From contig JAJPOQ010000034.1 in assembly GCA_021232515.1 (NCBI GenBank), forward strand, positions 50,107 through 114,106: a stretch of DNA of 64,000 bases, given 5' to 3'. Positions 27,030 through 36,972 of this stretch are shown one piece after another. The notes below the pieces were generated by a model that was not told where the DNA came from, searched no databases, and saw only the letters and a program-made list of their open reading frames with translations. The stretch comes from Lentisphaeraceae bacterium. Lineage in GTDB: Bacteria > Verrucomicrobiota > Lentisphaeria > Lentisphaerales > Lentisphaeraceae. Numbering within the stretch: the stretch's first letter is position 1; the number at the start of each line of letters is the position of its first letter. The position numbers and the translations under genes were made by a program.

Positions 27030-28988
27030 TTATTGCCATAAGCTCAAGCGGCTTTCTCGCTTAATTTGGGTAGTAACAGCTTTTTCCAAAACACTTTGAT
27101 TACCAACTAATATACAACATTCTTTGGCTCGGGTGATTCCTGTATAAAGTATTTCTTTTGATAAAAGTCTATTTTCTAAATCTTCTGGTAATAAAATCAT
27201 CACATTCTTGTACTCAGAACCCTGACTTTTATGAACTGTCATGGCAAAAGCCAATTCGTAATTCTGCAATAAATCGACTTGGTAACTGACAAAGGAATTA
27301 TTTATGGGGAAGTATGCTTTATAGGAATTGTCGATAAACAAAACAATCCCGATATCACCATTATTTAAAGCCCGAGTATAATCATTTTTTGTGACCATTA
27401 TAGGGCATCCATGAAAAACTTTATGGTGATCATAATCTTGAGTATTTTTCTTAACAAAATCAGCGCCAAATTGATTGACCGCATTAGCACCAGTTTCTGA
27501 GATTTTCATAAAAGTCAGGATTTTACTTTGTTCAAAGATGAAGAACAGCTCTTTCAAGGCTTCTTCACAGAATTCTTTCTTTAAGCGTGATAATAAATCA
27601 AAGTAAGTATTCGAGCTAAGTGTTTGCTTAAACCACTCATTGATGACCTCAAGATCTAAAGCATCTGTCATATTAAAATAGACGGATTGTGTCCCATCGA
27701 ACCAATTACTGCGAAAGTCAGACTCTTTTTCATTAAAGTCAAATAACGGCAAACCTTCAGTTAATGAATGGTCGTCGATTAATTGAGCCTTGGGATCTTG
27801 AGCCAATTTAAGAATAGCTTCAGTTTTTTTCTGATTTACATAGTTTGCAAGCTCTAAGATTTTCTGTTCAGATCGGAAAGATTTGGTTAGCTTTACAACT
27901 TTATCCGTAAGTAGATTAGGTGTTTCTGTATTTTGAATCTGATTAGCTCTACTAGAAACTAGTTTGATTTTATCTACAAAGTGCTCAGAAAAAGAAGTAC
28001 CTTCTTCAGGAAGTAGATCAGCTAAAACCCTACCAGCTTCTACAGATGGCAGTTGGTGTGGGTCGCCAAGAAAAATAACTTTGCAAGTATTCGGTAAAGC
28101 TTCAATTAATTCAACCATCAACTTCGCATCGACCATAGAGACTTCATCAACGACGATTAATTCGGCATGTATATGTACCTTTATGTCAGATCTGTAAGTC
28201 TGAAGCAATTTATGGATAGTCGAAGGTTCTAGGTTTAATATTTGTGATTCAATCGCCTTAGGGCAACTTATGTCTTCCAAGGATTCATTTATCGAGTCCT
28301 TCATGCGCTGAGCGGCTTTGCCTGTTGGCGCTACTAAAAAGGTTTTGTCTGAAGCCTCAAGAAAGAGTTGAAAGTAAACCTGCAGGAAAGCCGATAATAC
28401 GCTGGTTTTACCTGTTCCTGGCCCACCTGTGATAATTGTAAAATCATTCAAGATGGCGGCAATAACGCCTAAATGTTGATGATCATGTAATGGAAAGGTT
28501 AATCTACTTTCAACTTCACTTAAAGTTTTACTTAAAAGACCTAAGTCACTAGAGCTACTATCTCTTTCGAGTAAGCTTTTAAAGCTTTGTTTTAATTGCT
28601 TCTCTAAAATAAATTTTTTAAATAAGTAAATGAAACCATCTATAAAAACGAGAGGCCTTATTAAATCATCTTCAAAAGAAATAATAGGTTTCCAAAAGCT
28701 CTGATCACTAAAATCGAAAGAGAACGATGGGTTTAGCTTTAAAAGCTTACTGGTGAACTCTGGACTCTTTGTATTAACACAAATGCTGCCCTCGTTTAGA
28801 TAGCTAAATATGAGTAAAAATATGGCAGCATATTCTTCCCGGTTAGAATTGTGATCCTTTAGAAAATCAAGAGTTACCTGAATGTCTAAAACTGTAATGT
28901 TTAAATTTTTATGAGCGAGATAAAATAAACGACCTAACTCTGGATCATTGAAGTATTCATTTAAAGCGTAGTCTTGCCAGGGTGTCAT
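27030..28988 (-). CDS. recD: Exodeoxyribonuclease V alpha subunit
   Basis: 5'-3' helicase subunit of RecBCD, which unwinds and degrades double-strand breaks until Chi and then loads RecA. The SF1B helicase shows Walker A GGPGTGKTS near residue 190, VAPTGKAAQRM (motif Ia), VVDEVSMVD (motif II), LGDPHQLPSVEAG (motif III) and the late AMTVHKSQGSEYKNV and TGITRAKE motifs. The 652-residue length is typical. Its ATG overlaps the recB stop (ATGA). It is the last gene of the recC-recB-recD run. Confidence 0.96.
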   Translation of the reverse strand: MTPWQDYALNEYFNDPELGRLFYLAHKNLNITVLDIQVTLDFLKDHNSNREEYAAIFLLIFSYLNEGSICVNTKSPEFTSKLLKLNPSFSFDFSDQSFWKPIISFEDDLIRPLVFIDGFIYLFKKFILEKQLKQSFKSLLERDSSSSDLGLLSKTLSEVESRLTFPLHDHQHLGVIAAILNDFTIITGGPGTGKTSVLSAFLQVYFQLFLEASDKTFLVAPTGKAAQRMKDSINESLEDISCPKAIESQILNLEPSTIHKLLQTYRSDIKVHIHAELIVVDEVSMVDAKLMVELIEALPNTCKVIFLGDPHQLPSVEAGRVLADLLPEEGTSFSEHFVDKIKLVSSRANQIQNTETPNLLTDKVVKLTKSFRSEQKILELANYVNQKKTEAILKLAQDPKAQLIDDHSLTEGLPLFDFNEKESDFRSNWFDGTQSVYFNMTDALDLEVINEWFKQTLSSNTYFDLLSRLKKEFCEEALKELFFIFEQSKILTFMKISETGANAVNQFGADFVKKNTQDYDHHKVFHGCPIMVTKNDYTRALNNGDIGIVLFIDNSYKAYFPINNSFVSYQVDLLQNYELAFAMTVHKSQGSEYKNVMILLPEDLENRLLSKEILYTGITRAKECCILVGNQSVLEKAVTTQIKRESRLSLWQ

Positions 28989-31900
28989 CTCTTAACTCCT
29001 TGGCTATAGGAGATAAGCTTATTTAGCTTCTTCTCTAGCGCTAAGGCGTCGTCATTGAAAGGTGTGTAGTAAACCCCTCGTCCAGGGTATTTTACATTCA
29101 TTCCTCGAAGGTAAACATAGACTGAACCGATGAGCTGATGTTTATCAGAGTAACGACTATTAAACCACTTCTGCACTGCATATTCGTAGAGTTTATACTG
29201 TAGATTGTATTTCTTCTGTAACATGGATGTATGGATGGCATCTCTAAAATAGTCATCATTAGCAATCGATGTAGTTTTCCAATCAAGGACATAGTAGTGG
29301 TAGGTGTTATCCGCTTTTTTTATACGAAAGAGTAAGTCAATTATACCAGTCATGTAAGACTCGTTACCTGGAACCTTGAAGTTAAACTCTATTTCTCGTT
29401 GAGTATCTTGAACTGTAACTTCACTGAGGCTCAATCCACCTAACTCTAAGATAGGCGCTTTAAGTGTGTTCCAGACCATTCTGGCTAACGCTTTCTCGTA
29501 AGTGTCGATAACTTTCCCAGAATCATCTCGAAGGATTTTATTTGGCAAAGGAAACTTATTTAAGGCAGCAGAGATAACATCAAATGCTGGTGTATTTATA
29601 TTCAAAAGCTGGTAAGGAGAAGACATTTCTCTAAGCAAAGCATAATCAAGATTCTCTAGTATTTCGTGGAGTAAATCACCCGTTGATGCTCCACGAGGAA
29701 GTATAAGCTCTTCATCTAAGCTAGAGTCATTTAAAGATGCATAATCATCGTATCGAACATCGCGAATCTTGTCATCATTAAAACTTAATTCTTCATCATC
29801 CTTCTGAAAATGAGAGAGCGACGAAAATGAGTATATACCAACCCGTCTTTTTGCGAAACTAGACAGCTCCTTAGTTTCGAAAGAATAAGTGAGCTCTTGC
29901 TGGTCATATGATTCACTTTCTATAGTTAGTGGTTTCGTCAGTATTTCATGAGACGTACTAGTTACACCTCGGTCACCAGAAAATAAATCATTTATAATCG
30001 ATTTTTTATCAATACTCGGTACGAAAAGTTTTAAGACTGCGCGTGTACAAGCAACATAGTACAGGCGAATGAGCTCTTCATTTTGTTCATTCAGAACTTC
30101 TTGTTTACTTGATTTTGTTATATCAATAACAGGTTTTTGTAAGATTGAATCAAAATACTTATGAAGTTTATCCGTTACTCTTGGTGTTGAGAATCCACCA
30201 AATAAAAAGACTACAGGAAACTCCAGGCCTTTACTGACATGGATCGTCATTATTTTTATAGCATCTGCTTCTATGGTCTTTTCACGATAATCATCTTCGC
30301 TATCCACATATAGTTTGATCAAGTCTAATAAACGCTCAGTTAATAAATCTACGGAAAGGTTTTCTTTGATCGTCAAAGACATGAGTTCATTTGAAAGTTG
30401 TTCATATGTGTTGGAGGCATGACTTTCGGCTAATTTTAGCAATCTGCTAATTAAACCATTCTTGAAGAGAAGTGTTTCAAAGAACAGCGCCCACTTATTA
30501 TTTATTGCGAGATCTCGTAAGCTAAGCCATTGCAAACTAACAGGATGTTCTAAAGAAAGCTTGTCGGGATTGATTGCTAATTCAGGTTCTAAATCAAATA
30601 ACGATGATAAGTAGACTTGAGTTCTAAAACTATTATTCTCAGGCTGAATAAAAGATTTAAAAAGATAGTAAAAGGTATAAGCCTCTTGAGTCTGGAATAT
30701 ACCGGTTTGCTTATAAAAAGTATAAGGAATGTTTTTATCCCTAAAAGCCTTTTCTAGTATGGCAAAGTCACTGCGACTACGTAAAAGAATGCATATGTCT
30801 TTGTAGCTAAGAGACGCTTCTTTTCCCTTGATTAAGTATTCTACATTTCCAACTAGGTCTTGAATTGAACTAACATAAGAATCTGCAAGTGACTTTTTTA
30901 TCGCCCAAGCATTTTTATCTTCAGTATCAACTTCGACGATATTTAAAGGATTCGATGAACTTTGATCATAATAGAGGCAAGGTCCTTCACTCTGACGCTT
31001 TTCTCGAGATACATCATCTTGAGTCATTGAGTTTCTATATGAAATACTCCAATCAGAATCAGATGTCGAGCTAAACCAGTTTGGTGACTTAAAAAGCTTA
31101 TTGAACTCTCCTATTAAACTAGGTAGAGAACGCCAGTTTGTTGGCAAGTTATAGTAACTCGCTCCGTGTTCTAAAAGTTCATGACGGGCTTGTAAGTATG
31201 CATTTATGTCAGCACCACGAAAGCCATAAATAGCTTGTTTCGGGTCGCCAATCAGATGCAGCCTATTGCCTGTAGATTCTGAATCTTCCAGAAAGATCTT
31301 TTGAAATATGGCCCACTGCCTTAAGTCAGTATCTTGGAATTCGTCGATCAAACCTACTTTCATACTTTCTCTTAAAGAATCAATCAAAAGTTTTGATTTG
31401 TCTACACACAAAGCGTGATGAACGTCTTCTATCATGTCATCGAAGCTCATAAGCTGATTACTACGTTTATAGGCTTTGACTGCATCTTTTAATTCAATAG
31501 ATTGTTGCAGTAAAAAAGTAAACCATGGCGAATTATTTACCTTCTTTTTTAAACTAAGAATAGCATAAAGAGCATCTGAAAATGCAGTATAGTGAGGGTT
31601 CGTTTTTAAGTCTGAATCAAAGTCTTCTTTTGCTTTGGCACTCGTAGTTTTTTTTATCAGTGAATCAGCTTTAAACTCTTTTGGGTGTAGATCTGAAATG
31701 TGTTCCAGTACTTGCAGGTCACTCAAAGATGAATCATTTAATAAACTAAAGACAGGTTCAATTATATCTTCATACCTTTTCTTTGCTGAAGTAATCGACT
31801 TGGTGTCAGCAAAACTATTGAACGAGTCTTTCGAAAAGCTTCGAAGGTGCCTTAGCGACGAGTCCAATAAAAAGGTGAATTCCTCGGAATCTGTAGTTAA

Positions 31901-32440
31901 TGGCATAGCGACTTCAAGGCCAGTCCGTTTCTGAGCAAGTTCTATCAACAGTTCATCGGTACTTGAACCTTCATAGAATGATCGCAAGAGTTCACATACT
32001 TGGCTATCCTCATTCCATATTCGCTTAAGCTTGTTTAACTCTCGAGTATATAGTTCTTTATCATCTGTTAATTCAAAGTTAAAGCTGTTTGAGTTTTCGA
32101 AAGCAAACTCTTGAAGAACTCTTTGGCAGAATGAATGAATCGTGAATATTTTAGCTTCCGAGAACTGTTCAATTGCCTTAGTTAGAGCTTCGCTCTTGAT
32201 GGAAGATTTATCCCTCGCCTCACATAGAGCAGAGAAAATTCTTTCCTTTAATTCACCCGTTGCTTTTTCTGTAAAAGTAACAACAAGTATTTCCGAAAGT
32301 TTAAGTTGTCGATTCTGAACTAACTCAACAACAAGGTTTTGAATTGTATATGTTTTACCTGTACCCGCAGACGCTTCAATTATAGAATGATTCGAGAGAT
32401 CTATATTTTTAGGGTCGTGTATATCAATTGGAGACTTCAC
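28985..32440 (-). CDS. recB: Exodeoxyribonuclease V beta subunit
   Basis: 3'-5' helicase and nuclease subunit of RecBCD. The UvrD-type helicase has Walker A ASAGTGKTYT (about 22-31), VTFTEKATGELKER, the DDMI and LIDEFQDTD motif II and IHLIGDPKQAIYGFRGAD. Motif VI region is IRLYYVACTRA. The C-terminal nuclease domain retains its acidic residues, in GIIDLLFR and YVLDWKTTS (about 1060), so it should be catalytically competent. Length 1151 is normal. Four-base overlaps join it to recC and recD. Confidence 0.96.
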   Translation of the reverse strand: MKSPIDIHDPKNIDLSNHSIIEASAGTGKTYTIQNLVVELVQNRQLKLSEILVVTFTEKATGELKERIFSALCEARDKSSIKSEALTKAIEQFSEAKIFTIHSFCQRVLQEFAFENSNSFNFELTDDKELYTRELNKLKRIWNEDSQVCELLRSFYEGSSTDELLIELAQKRTGLEVAMPLTTDSEEFTFLLDSSLRHLRSFSKDSFNSFADTKSITSAKKRYEDIIEPVFSLLNDSSLSDLQVLEHISDLHPKEFKADSLIKKTTSAKAKEDFDSDLKTNPHYTAFSDALYAILSLKKKVNNSPWFTFLLQQSIELKDAVKAYKRSNQLMSFDDMIEDVHHALCVDKSKLLIDSLRESMKVGLIDEFQDTDLRQWAIFQKIFLEDSESTGNRLHLIGDPKQAIYGFRGADINAYLQARHELLEHGASYYNLPTNWRSLPSLIGEFNKLFKSPNWFSSTSDSDWSISYRNSMTQDDVSREKRQSEGPCLYYDQSSSNPLNIVEVDTEDKNAWAIKKSLADSYVSSIQDLVGNVEYLIKGKEASLSYKDICILLRSRSDFAILEKAFRDKNIPYTFYKQTGIFQTQEAYTFYYLFKSFIQPENNSFRTQVYLSSLFDLEPELAINPDKLSLEHPVSLQWLSLRDLAINNKWALFFETLLFKNGLISRLLKLAESHASNTYEQLSNELMSLTIKENLSVDLLTERLLDLIKLYVDSEDDYREKTIEADAIKIMTIHVSKGLEFPVVFLFGGFSTPRVTDKLHKYFDSILQKPVIDITKSSKQEVLNEQNEELIRLYYVACTRAVLKLFVPSIDKKSIINDLFSGDRGVTSTSHEILTKPLTIESESYDQQELTYSFETKELSSFAKRRVGIYSFSSLSHFQKDDEELSFNDDKIRDVRYDDYASLNDSSLDEELILPRGASTGDLLHEILENLDYALLREMSSPYQLLNINTPAFDVISAALNKFPLPNKILRDDSGKVIDTYEKALARMVWNTLKAPILELGGLSLSEVTVQDTQREIEFNFKVPGNESYMTGIIDLLFRIKKADNTYHYYVLDWKTTSIANDDYFRDAIHTSMLQKKYNLQYKLYEYAVQKWFNSRYSDKHQLIGSVYVYLRGMNVKYPGRGVYYTPFNDDALALEKKLNKLISYSQGVKR

Positions 32441-35400
32441 TTACTGCCTCCAAGCATATTTAAAACAGGTTGAAGTAAGGACTGAATAGTTTCTAAGTCT
32501 GGATTCTGCTCCAACAAGTCAATTGGTTTAGGCAACAATATACTAGCTAAACTTTGATTTTCGTTAATTATTGATTCTAAATGATAGGCCTGTGATTCAA
32601 AAGCTTTACTTGCTTGTTCTAGTGGGAGCAACACAGCTTGACCTAAGTGGATATTTTCGACAAGAGCTTGTAGCCAATCTCTTAATGCCTCTTTAGAGTC
32701 AAAGCCTGTTTTATCTAAGCTAAATATATATGTCGTTGGTTTAGTTCTTTTATAAGCGAAGATCGTAAGCTCAATATCATCGCATAAGTCATTGAGATAA
32801 CCTAAAGTCCACATAAAGAATGGTTTGAGTATATCTTTCTTAGACATTGTATCTTTGATAAGGAAAATCTTCTCTAGTTTATTAGACGTATTCCAAAAAC
32901 AATTTTCTAAAGTTCCGACCAATTTAAAATCTTGTAGTGGCACTGCGTCACAATATAGATAGTTACCTTCTTTGGACCAAGATTTTTCACCTATGATTAC
33001 TCGACCAAATTCATGCTCTTTGCGAAGCTCGTTAACTATTTGCTCAAAATCTTGACGACCAATAAGGTTTTCTAAAGAGTCACTTATTGACTGAAAGTCG
33101 AGTTCTCCGAAAACACCTTTAGGAAGTCTGTTTAGTTGTTGTAATCGCAAGTAGTGAGCCTCTAGAGAAACGAAAAAGTCTAGATCGCTACTTTCTGTAA
33201 ATGCTGTTTTGATAAAGTCATGAAAAACAGTCTCTATGAAACGCCTTTTAACTAGATTCTCGGATTCAAACGGTTCGTCAATTCTCAGAGCTTCATCATT
33301 TGTCCAAAGAGATGGAAGCTGACAATTTTCTTTAAAAAATGAGTCGGCGGGATTGCGAACGAAAGTGACAAGTTGGTTTACCGAAAGTTCTTTTCTATTT
33401 TGAATAGGAAGAGTATTGCTCCTAGCCTTTCTTACTTGAGTTTGGTTCTCTTGTAAAGTCTTAGCTAGTAGAGCATCTTCAGCTTTTACCGATCTAAAGC
33501 CATCATTGGTAAAGCCATTTCTAAAAGAATTTGGAGCATAGTTTTTCAGCGCAAGTTCTTGAGATTTTAGCATGAAGTTAAAGTTACTTCGGCAATAATG
33601 AGAGATTTCATCAATTACCCTTGCTGGGTTAAAAACTTTGTCTTCTTTTATATCTTCTGAAACATAACTTAAAAACAGTTTTTCCCTAGCACAAATGATT
33701 GTTTCAAGGAATAGGTAAAGGTTCTTCTCTGGCAAAGAGATGTCGCCAATTTTACGATGAATATTTCTTAAGTCAAAGCTAGTTTTATCTACAGAACCTG
33801 GGAACTCATTTTCGCCTAGACCTAAAATGTAAATGTGTTTAAAAGGAACCGGTCGCATAGGCTGAAGAGACGCGATAGTTATCCCCGATCCAAGGTACAT
33901 GCCTCGAGAAACGGGTATGCCGTCAATAGTGCTGTAGATAAATTGACAGATATCTTCAAAATTAAGCTTTAGCTCAGTATTTCGCTTATTAAAGTCTATC
34001 AAACTTTGTAGGCCATCAAAAAGCTTAGTACGTATCGATAGTTCGGCTGGGAAAGCTTCGGGCACAGCTAAGAATCGGTCGAATAAGGAAACTAAGTGCT
34101 GTTGCCATAGTTCTGAGCTTGCCTGTAAAGGAATAAGCTTTTCTGAAAGGCTTAATAAGCTATCGATTATATGAGAGAATAATGAGAGAAGCTCGTTTTG
34201 ACTTGTTTCATAAGAGTTTAAACCTTCGTATTCTTTGAGGTTCCCAAAGACTTTACCTGCACGCAAATTGAGTAAACCTTGATGGAATGAGAAATCATCA
34301 CCTTCTCCTTCCCGTAACATCATCAGTTCGATCATCCAATCTAAGCACTGAGTCACATCACTCGAGTTCATTTCTGTCTTTGCTTGAAAGCATGGGTTTT
34401 TAAAAAGAGTTAATACATTTCGTCGATTGAATTCACCTGAAAGGATTTTGAGGATAAGGCCAATTGCTTGAGAAAAGTGACTTTCGTTAGATGCCTTAGA
34501 GTCAATTAAGCTGTATGGGACCACTTTTTGATTATCAGCTACAGTACCTTCGAAAACGCGATTTATCTCAACTTTGTATTTGTCTATATCAAATACTAAA
34601 ACTGCAATATCTGTGAGTTTAAGATCTTTGTCTTTTGAGAGATTTGTAACTATGCTGTTGAAAACCCCTTCAACTTCACGCAGTCGGCTGGGAGCTGCAG
34701 TTACTTGTAAACTCTTATCGCTTTGAGCTATCTGTCTTTGTTCAGAGCTACGAGTCAATATATCGTTCTGTAACTGTGCTAGCAATGATTCGGAGTTATT
34801 ATAAACTGCCTGTGAAAATGTCTGGAAGTCGACGCCGTAACCAATACACATTTCTTCTAAATCTGAAAACACTTTAAGAGTTTCTCGCCCAGGTTTGCCC
34901 CAAGACTTTAAGAGTTGATTGTCTTCTTGAGAAAAGATTTCTTCACCATCTATATCGACAAATATATCAGAAGGTAAAAGTTTCTTATTTCTCCATTTAT
35001 CTTCTGAGTGTGTCGTCATATCTTCCCAGTACTCGGAACAGACGTTTAGACTGTAGATCTGTATACGAAAGTAACGACCAAGTTGGCAAAGAAGCTTTTT
35101 GTGAAATACTGAAAGCTGAGAAGGACCAAAGATATGAAGAGGTTTAACTGTTGGAGTCTTCTTTAAGCTCTTGAGAACATATTCAGAGAAATTGACTAAA
35201 GTCATATAATTTAAAGGTTTGTCGGAATCACAAAAAAGCTCAGTATAGAGAATCCGCTGCTCATCTTCTAATGGAGTTTGTTTCTCTTCAGATAACCAAT
35301 TTATATTTTGCCGCCAAGCAGCAATCATTTCAGGTCTATTTCGCTCGTATTCAAGAAATAGACGAGAAAGTTCTGCGGCCAATTGCCATATCTTGTATGT

Positions 35401-35778
35401 TAGTTTTTGCTTATTTGTCTCTGAAACATATACTTTTATTTTGGGAATATGATCAAGATCGTTTTCTTTTAAGTATTGAACAATCAGCCACTGCATTTGT
35501 TCTTGATCTAAGCGCTGTATACCTGTATCGGGCAAGAGACTCTCAAGAGCATTCCACAATCCACGTTCGAGAAAGCTATAGTCGATATTCATAACACAAC
35601 CGAGAGTATCAACTAAACGGAGCTGTAACCACTTTTGTAGTGGCGCATTGGGGATATAGACAGATTGAAATTCAAATGGATCGTCAGAAAAACCGTCATT
35701 TAAGTTGCTGGCGAGAGCAAAGGAGAGCTCTTCTACAGAGTTACTAAAATATAAGTGTACACAGGGACTTTCTTGCAT
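32437..35778 (-). CDS. recC: Exodeoxyribonuclease V gamma subunit
   Basis: Structural, Chi-recognising subunit of RecBCD. The protein opens with an inactive helicase-like domain (PLQKWLQLRLVDTLG near residue 50) and later has LQPMRPVPFKHIYILGLGE, characteristic of RecC, and an inactivated nuclease-like C-terminus. Length 1113 matches E. coli RecC (1122). It is the first gene of the operon, with a 155-bp gap to the divergent YkgJ-like gene holding the likely promoter. Chi sequence specificity of this organism cannot be inferred from it here. Confidence 0.95.
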   Translation of the reverse strand: MQESPCVHLYFSNSVEELSFALASNLNDGFSDDPFEFQSVYIPNAPLQKWLQLRLVDTLGCVMNIDYSFLERGLWNALESLLPDTGIQRLDQEQMQWLIVQYLKENDLDHIPKIKVYVSETNKQKLTYKIWQLAAELSRLFLEYERNRPEMIAAWRQNINWLSEEKQTPLEDEQRILYTELFCDSDKPLNYMTLVNFSEYVLKSLKKTPTVKPLHIFGPSQLSVFHKKLLCQLGRYFRIQIYSLNVCSEYWEDMTTHSEDKWRNKKLLPSDIFVDIDGEEIFSQEDNQLLKSWGKPGRETLKVFSDLEEMCIGYGVDFQTFSQAVYNNSESLLAQLQNDILTRSSEQRQIAQSDKSLQVTAAPSRLREVEGVFNSIVTNLSKDKDLKLTDIAVLVFDIDKYKVEINRVFEGTVADNQKVVPYSLIDSKASNESHFSQAIGLILKILSGEFNRRNVLTLFKNPCFQAKTEMNSSDVTQCLDWMIELMMLREGEGDDFSFHQGLLNLRAGKVFGNLKEYEGLNSYETSQNELLSLFSHIIDSLLSLSEKLIPLQASSELWQQHLVSLFDRFLAVPEAFPAELSIRTKLFDGLQSLIDFNKRNTELKLNFEDICQFIYSTIDGIPVSRGMYLGSGITIASLQPMRPVPFKHIYILGLGENEFPGSVDKTSFDLRNIHRKIGDISLPEKNLYLFLETIICAREKLFLSYVSEDIKEDKVFNPARVIDEISHYCRSNFNFMLKSQELALKNYAPNSFRNGFTNDGFRSVKAEDALLAKTLQENQTQVRKARSNTLPIQNRKELSVNQLVTFVRNPADSFFKENCQLPSLWTNDEALRIDEPFESENLVKRRFIETVFHDFIKTAFTESSDLDFFVSLEAHYLRLQQLNRLPKGVFGELDFQSISDSLENLIGRQDFEQIVNELRKEHEFGRVIIGEKSWSKEGNYLYCDAVPLQDFKLVGTLENCFWNTSNKLEKIFLIKDTMSKKDILKPFFMWTLGYLNDLCDDIELTIFAYKRTKPTTYIFSLDKTGFDSKEALRDWLQALVENIHLGQAVLLPLEQASKAFESQAYHLESIINENQSLASILLPKPIDLLEQNPDLETIQSLLQPVLNMLGGSK

Positions 35779-35933
35779 ATTTATAGATGAAACCCAGTCA
35801 ATCTTAAAGTTAATTATTCAAACTGCCATTCCTTCTCAAGACATGCAATATGAGCAGCATTCATTCTTTCATAAATATAAGATTTGACTTTCTTTTTCGG
35901 AACTATACTTTCCAGCAAAAAAACAGGATTTAC

Positions 35934-36317
35934 ATGGACGAAAAACCACCAGAGGGTAAAAAGTGGCTCTGCCAACGTTGCGGCAACTGCTGTCGCTGGC
36001 CAGGTCTAGTTCGTGTGACAGACTCTGAGGTTGACGCTATTGCCGACTATCTTGGTATGGACACAGCAAAATTTATTGAAGAATATACGGATGTTACACC
36101 GGATAGACGTGGTTTAACAATCATCTCCAAAGAAGATGAATCGTGTTTTTTCCTTGAAGAACCGAATATTTGTAAGATCAACGATGTAAAGCCAATTCAG
36201 TGTAGTGGTTTTCCAAATACATGGAACTTTCCAAAATGGGAAGAAAGCTGTGAAGCTATCTTGGTTAAAGAGGAAAACTTTGAAGTTGAAGTCAACAGAA
36301 GAGACTCAGACTCTTAG
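35934..36317 (+). CDS. YkgJ-family cysteine cluster protein
   Basis: Small protein of the YkgJ (zinc or iron chelating) family, function unknown. The metal-binding pattern is CQRCGNCC at residues 13-20, then CFFLEE, CKINDVKPIQC and a last Cys in EESCEA. The ATG at 35934 has AGGA five bases upstream; the open frame extends 28 codons further back to 35850 but that part has no family similarity. It is divergent from recC. The gap to the next gene is about 100 bp. Confidence 0.85.
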   Translation: MDEKPPEGKKWLCQRCGNCCRWPGLVRVTDSEVDAIADYLGMDTAKFIEEYTDVTPDRRGLTIISKEDESCFFLEEPNICKINDVKPIQCSGFPNTWNFPKWEESCEAILVKEENFEVEVNRRDSDS

Positions 36318-36417
36318 TAGAGACGTTCCCTAAATATCTATATTTTATAATTGGCTGATATTTTAGAAAGAGCTACTATTAAACATTTCTTGCAAAATCA
36401 AACTTTAAGGGTGAACC

Positions 36418-36891
36418 ATGAAAAATGCTATAATTATAATTGTCTCAATATGCTTCATTTTGTTTCTACTGGTTGGCGGGTGTGCTTTCTCTGTGTATAA
36501 AAGTTATAAAAACTTTCCTGATTATGCACAAAAGGAAGTTGTTTATAAAAAGTATGATGAATTTTTAGATTCATTAGATACTTCCATTAAAAAAAGTTCT
36601 TCAGTATTAGATTTGGCAGCAAAAATCGAAAAGCTTAATTTTCCCAGTAATATTCTCTATGTTGGTCTAGAAAAAGATGTTGAAATAGGTGAAGAAGATA
36701 TGCTGGATATAGTCAAGAAGTATAAAAAGGATGGTTATAAAAGCGTATTTACGAAGGAAGGTACGGGGTATGGCACAATTAGCGGCAAAGATATAATTGT
36801 AATTCATTATCCAATCGATAAATACAAAGACATAGAAAACTGTGTCATTTATTTAGAGCACAAAAAAAATGAACTCATAGAATCAAAGTAA
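36418..36891 (+). CDS. Unknown membrane-anchored or lipoprotein, 157 aa
   Basis: No family recognised. The first 27 residues form one strong hydrophobic segment ending VGGCAF, which could be an N-terminal membrane anchor or a weak lipobox with Cys at 22. The remaining 130 residues are charged and exported, with Lys/Glu-rich helices and a likely alpha/beta fold (DILYVGLEKDVEIGEED-type region and IVIHYPIDKYKD). GGGTG lies about seven bases before the ATG. The gene is A/T-rich like its surroundings and stands alone between the YkgJ gene and the LacI terminator. Confidence 0.6.
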   Translation: MKNAIIIIVSICFILFLLVGGCAFSVYKSYKNFPDYAQKEVVYKKYDEFLDSLDTSIKKSSSVLDLAAKIEKLNFPSNILYVGLEKDVEIGEEDMLDIVKKYKKDGYKSVFTKEGTGYGTISGKDIIVIHYPIDKYKDIENCVIYLEHKKNELIESK

Positions 36892-36941
36892 GATCCAATC
36901 CTTGTAGTTGAAATAAGCATTAAGCTGGGATTATCAATACA

Positions 36942-36972
36942 TAAAATCGAGTGAAATTAAAACTCGATTTTA
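36942..36972. terminator. Hairpin between convergent genes, probable bidirectional terminator
   Basis: An 11-bp perfect stem TAAAATCGAGT/ACTCGATTTTA with a 9-base A/T loop lies 50 bp after the upstream plus-strand gene and overlaps the stop codon of the LacI-type gene. T-runs are short on both sides, so efficiency is uncertain. Confidence 0.5.

Noticed and set aside
35271..35594. Long plus-strand frame antisense to recC
   Set aside because: It lies wholly within recC, has no ribosome-binding site or recognisable domain, and is a shadow of the coding strand.
36418..36891. Lipoprotein call
   Set aside because: VGGC is a weak lipobox and the hydrophobic stretch extends to it; kept only as an alternative to a membrane anchor.
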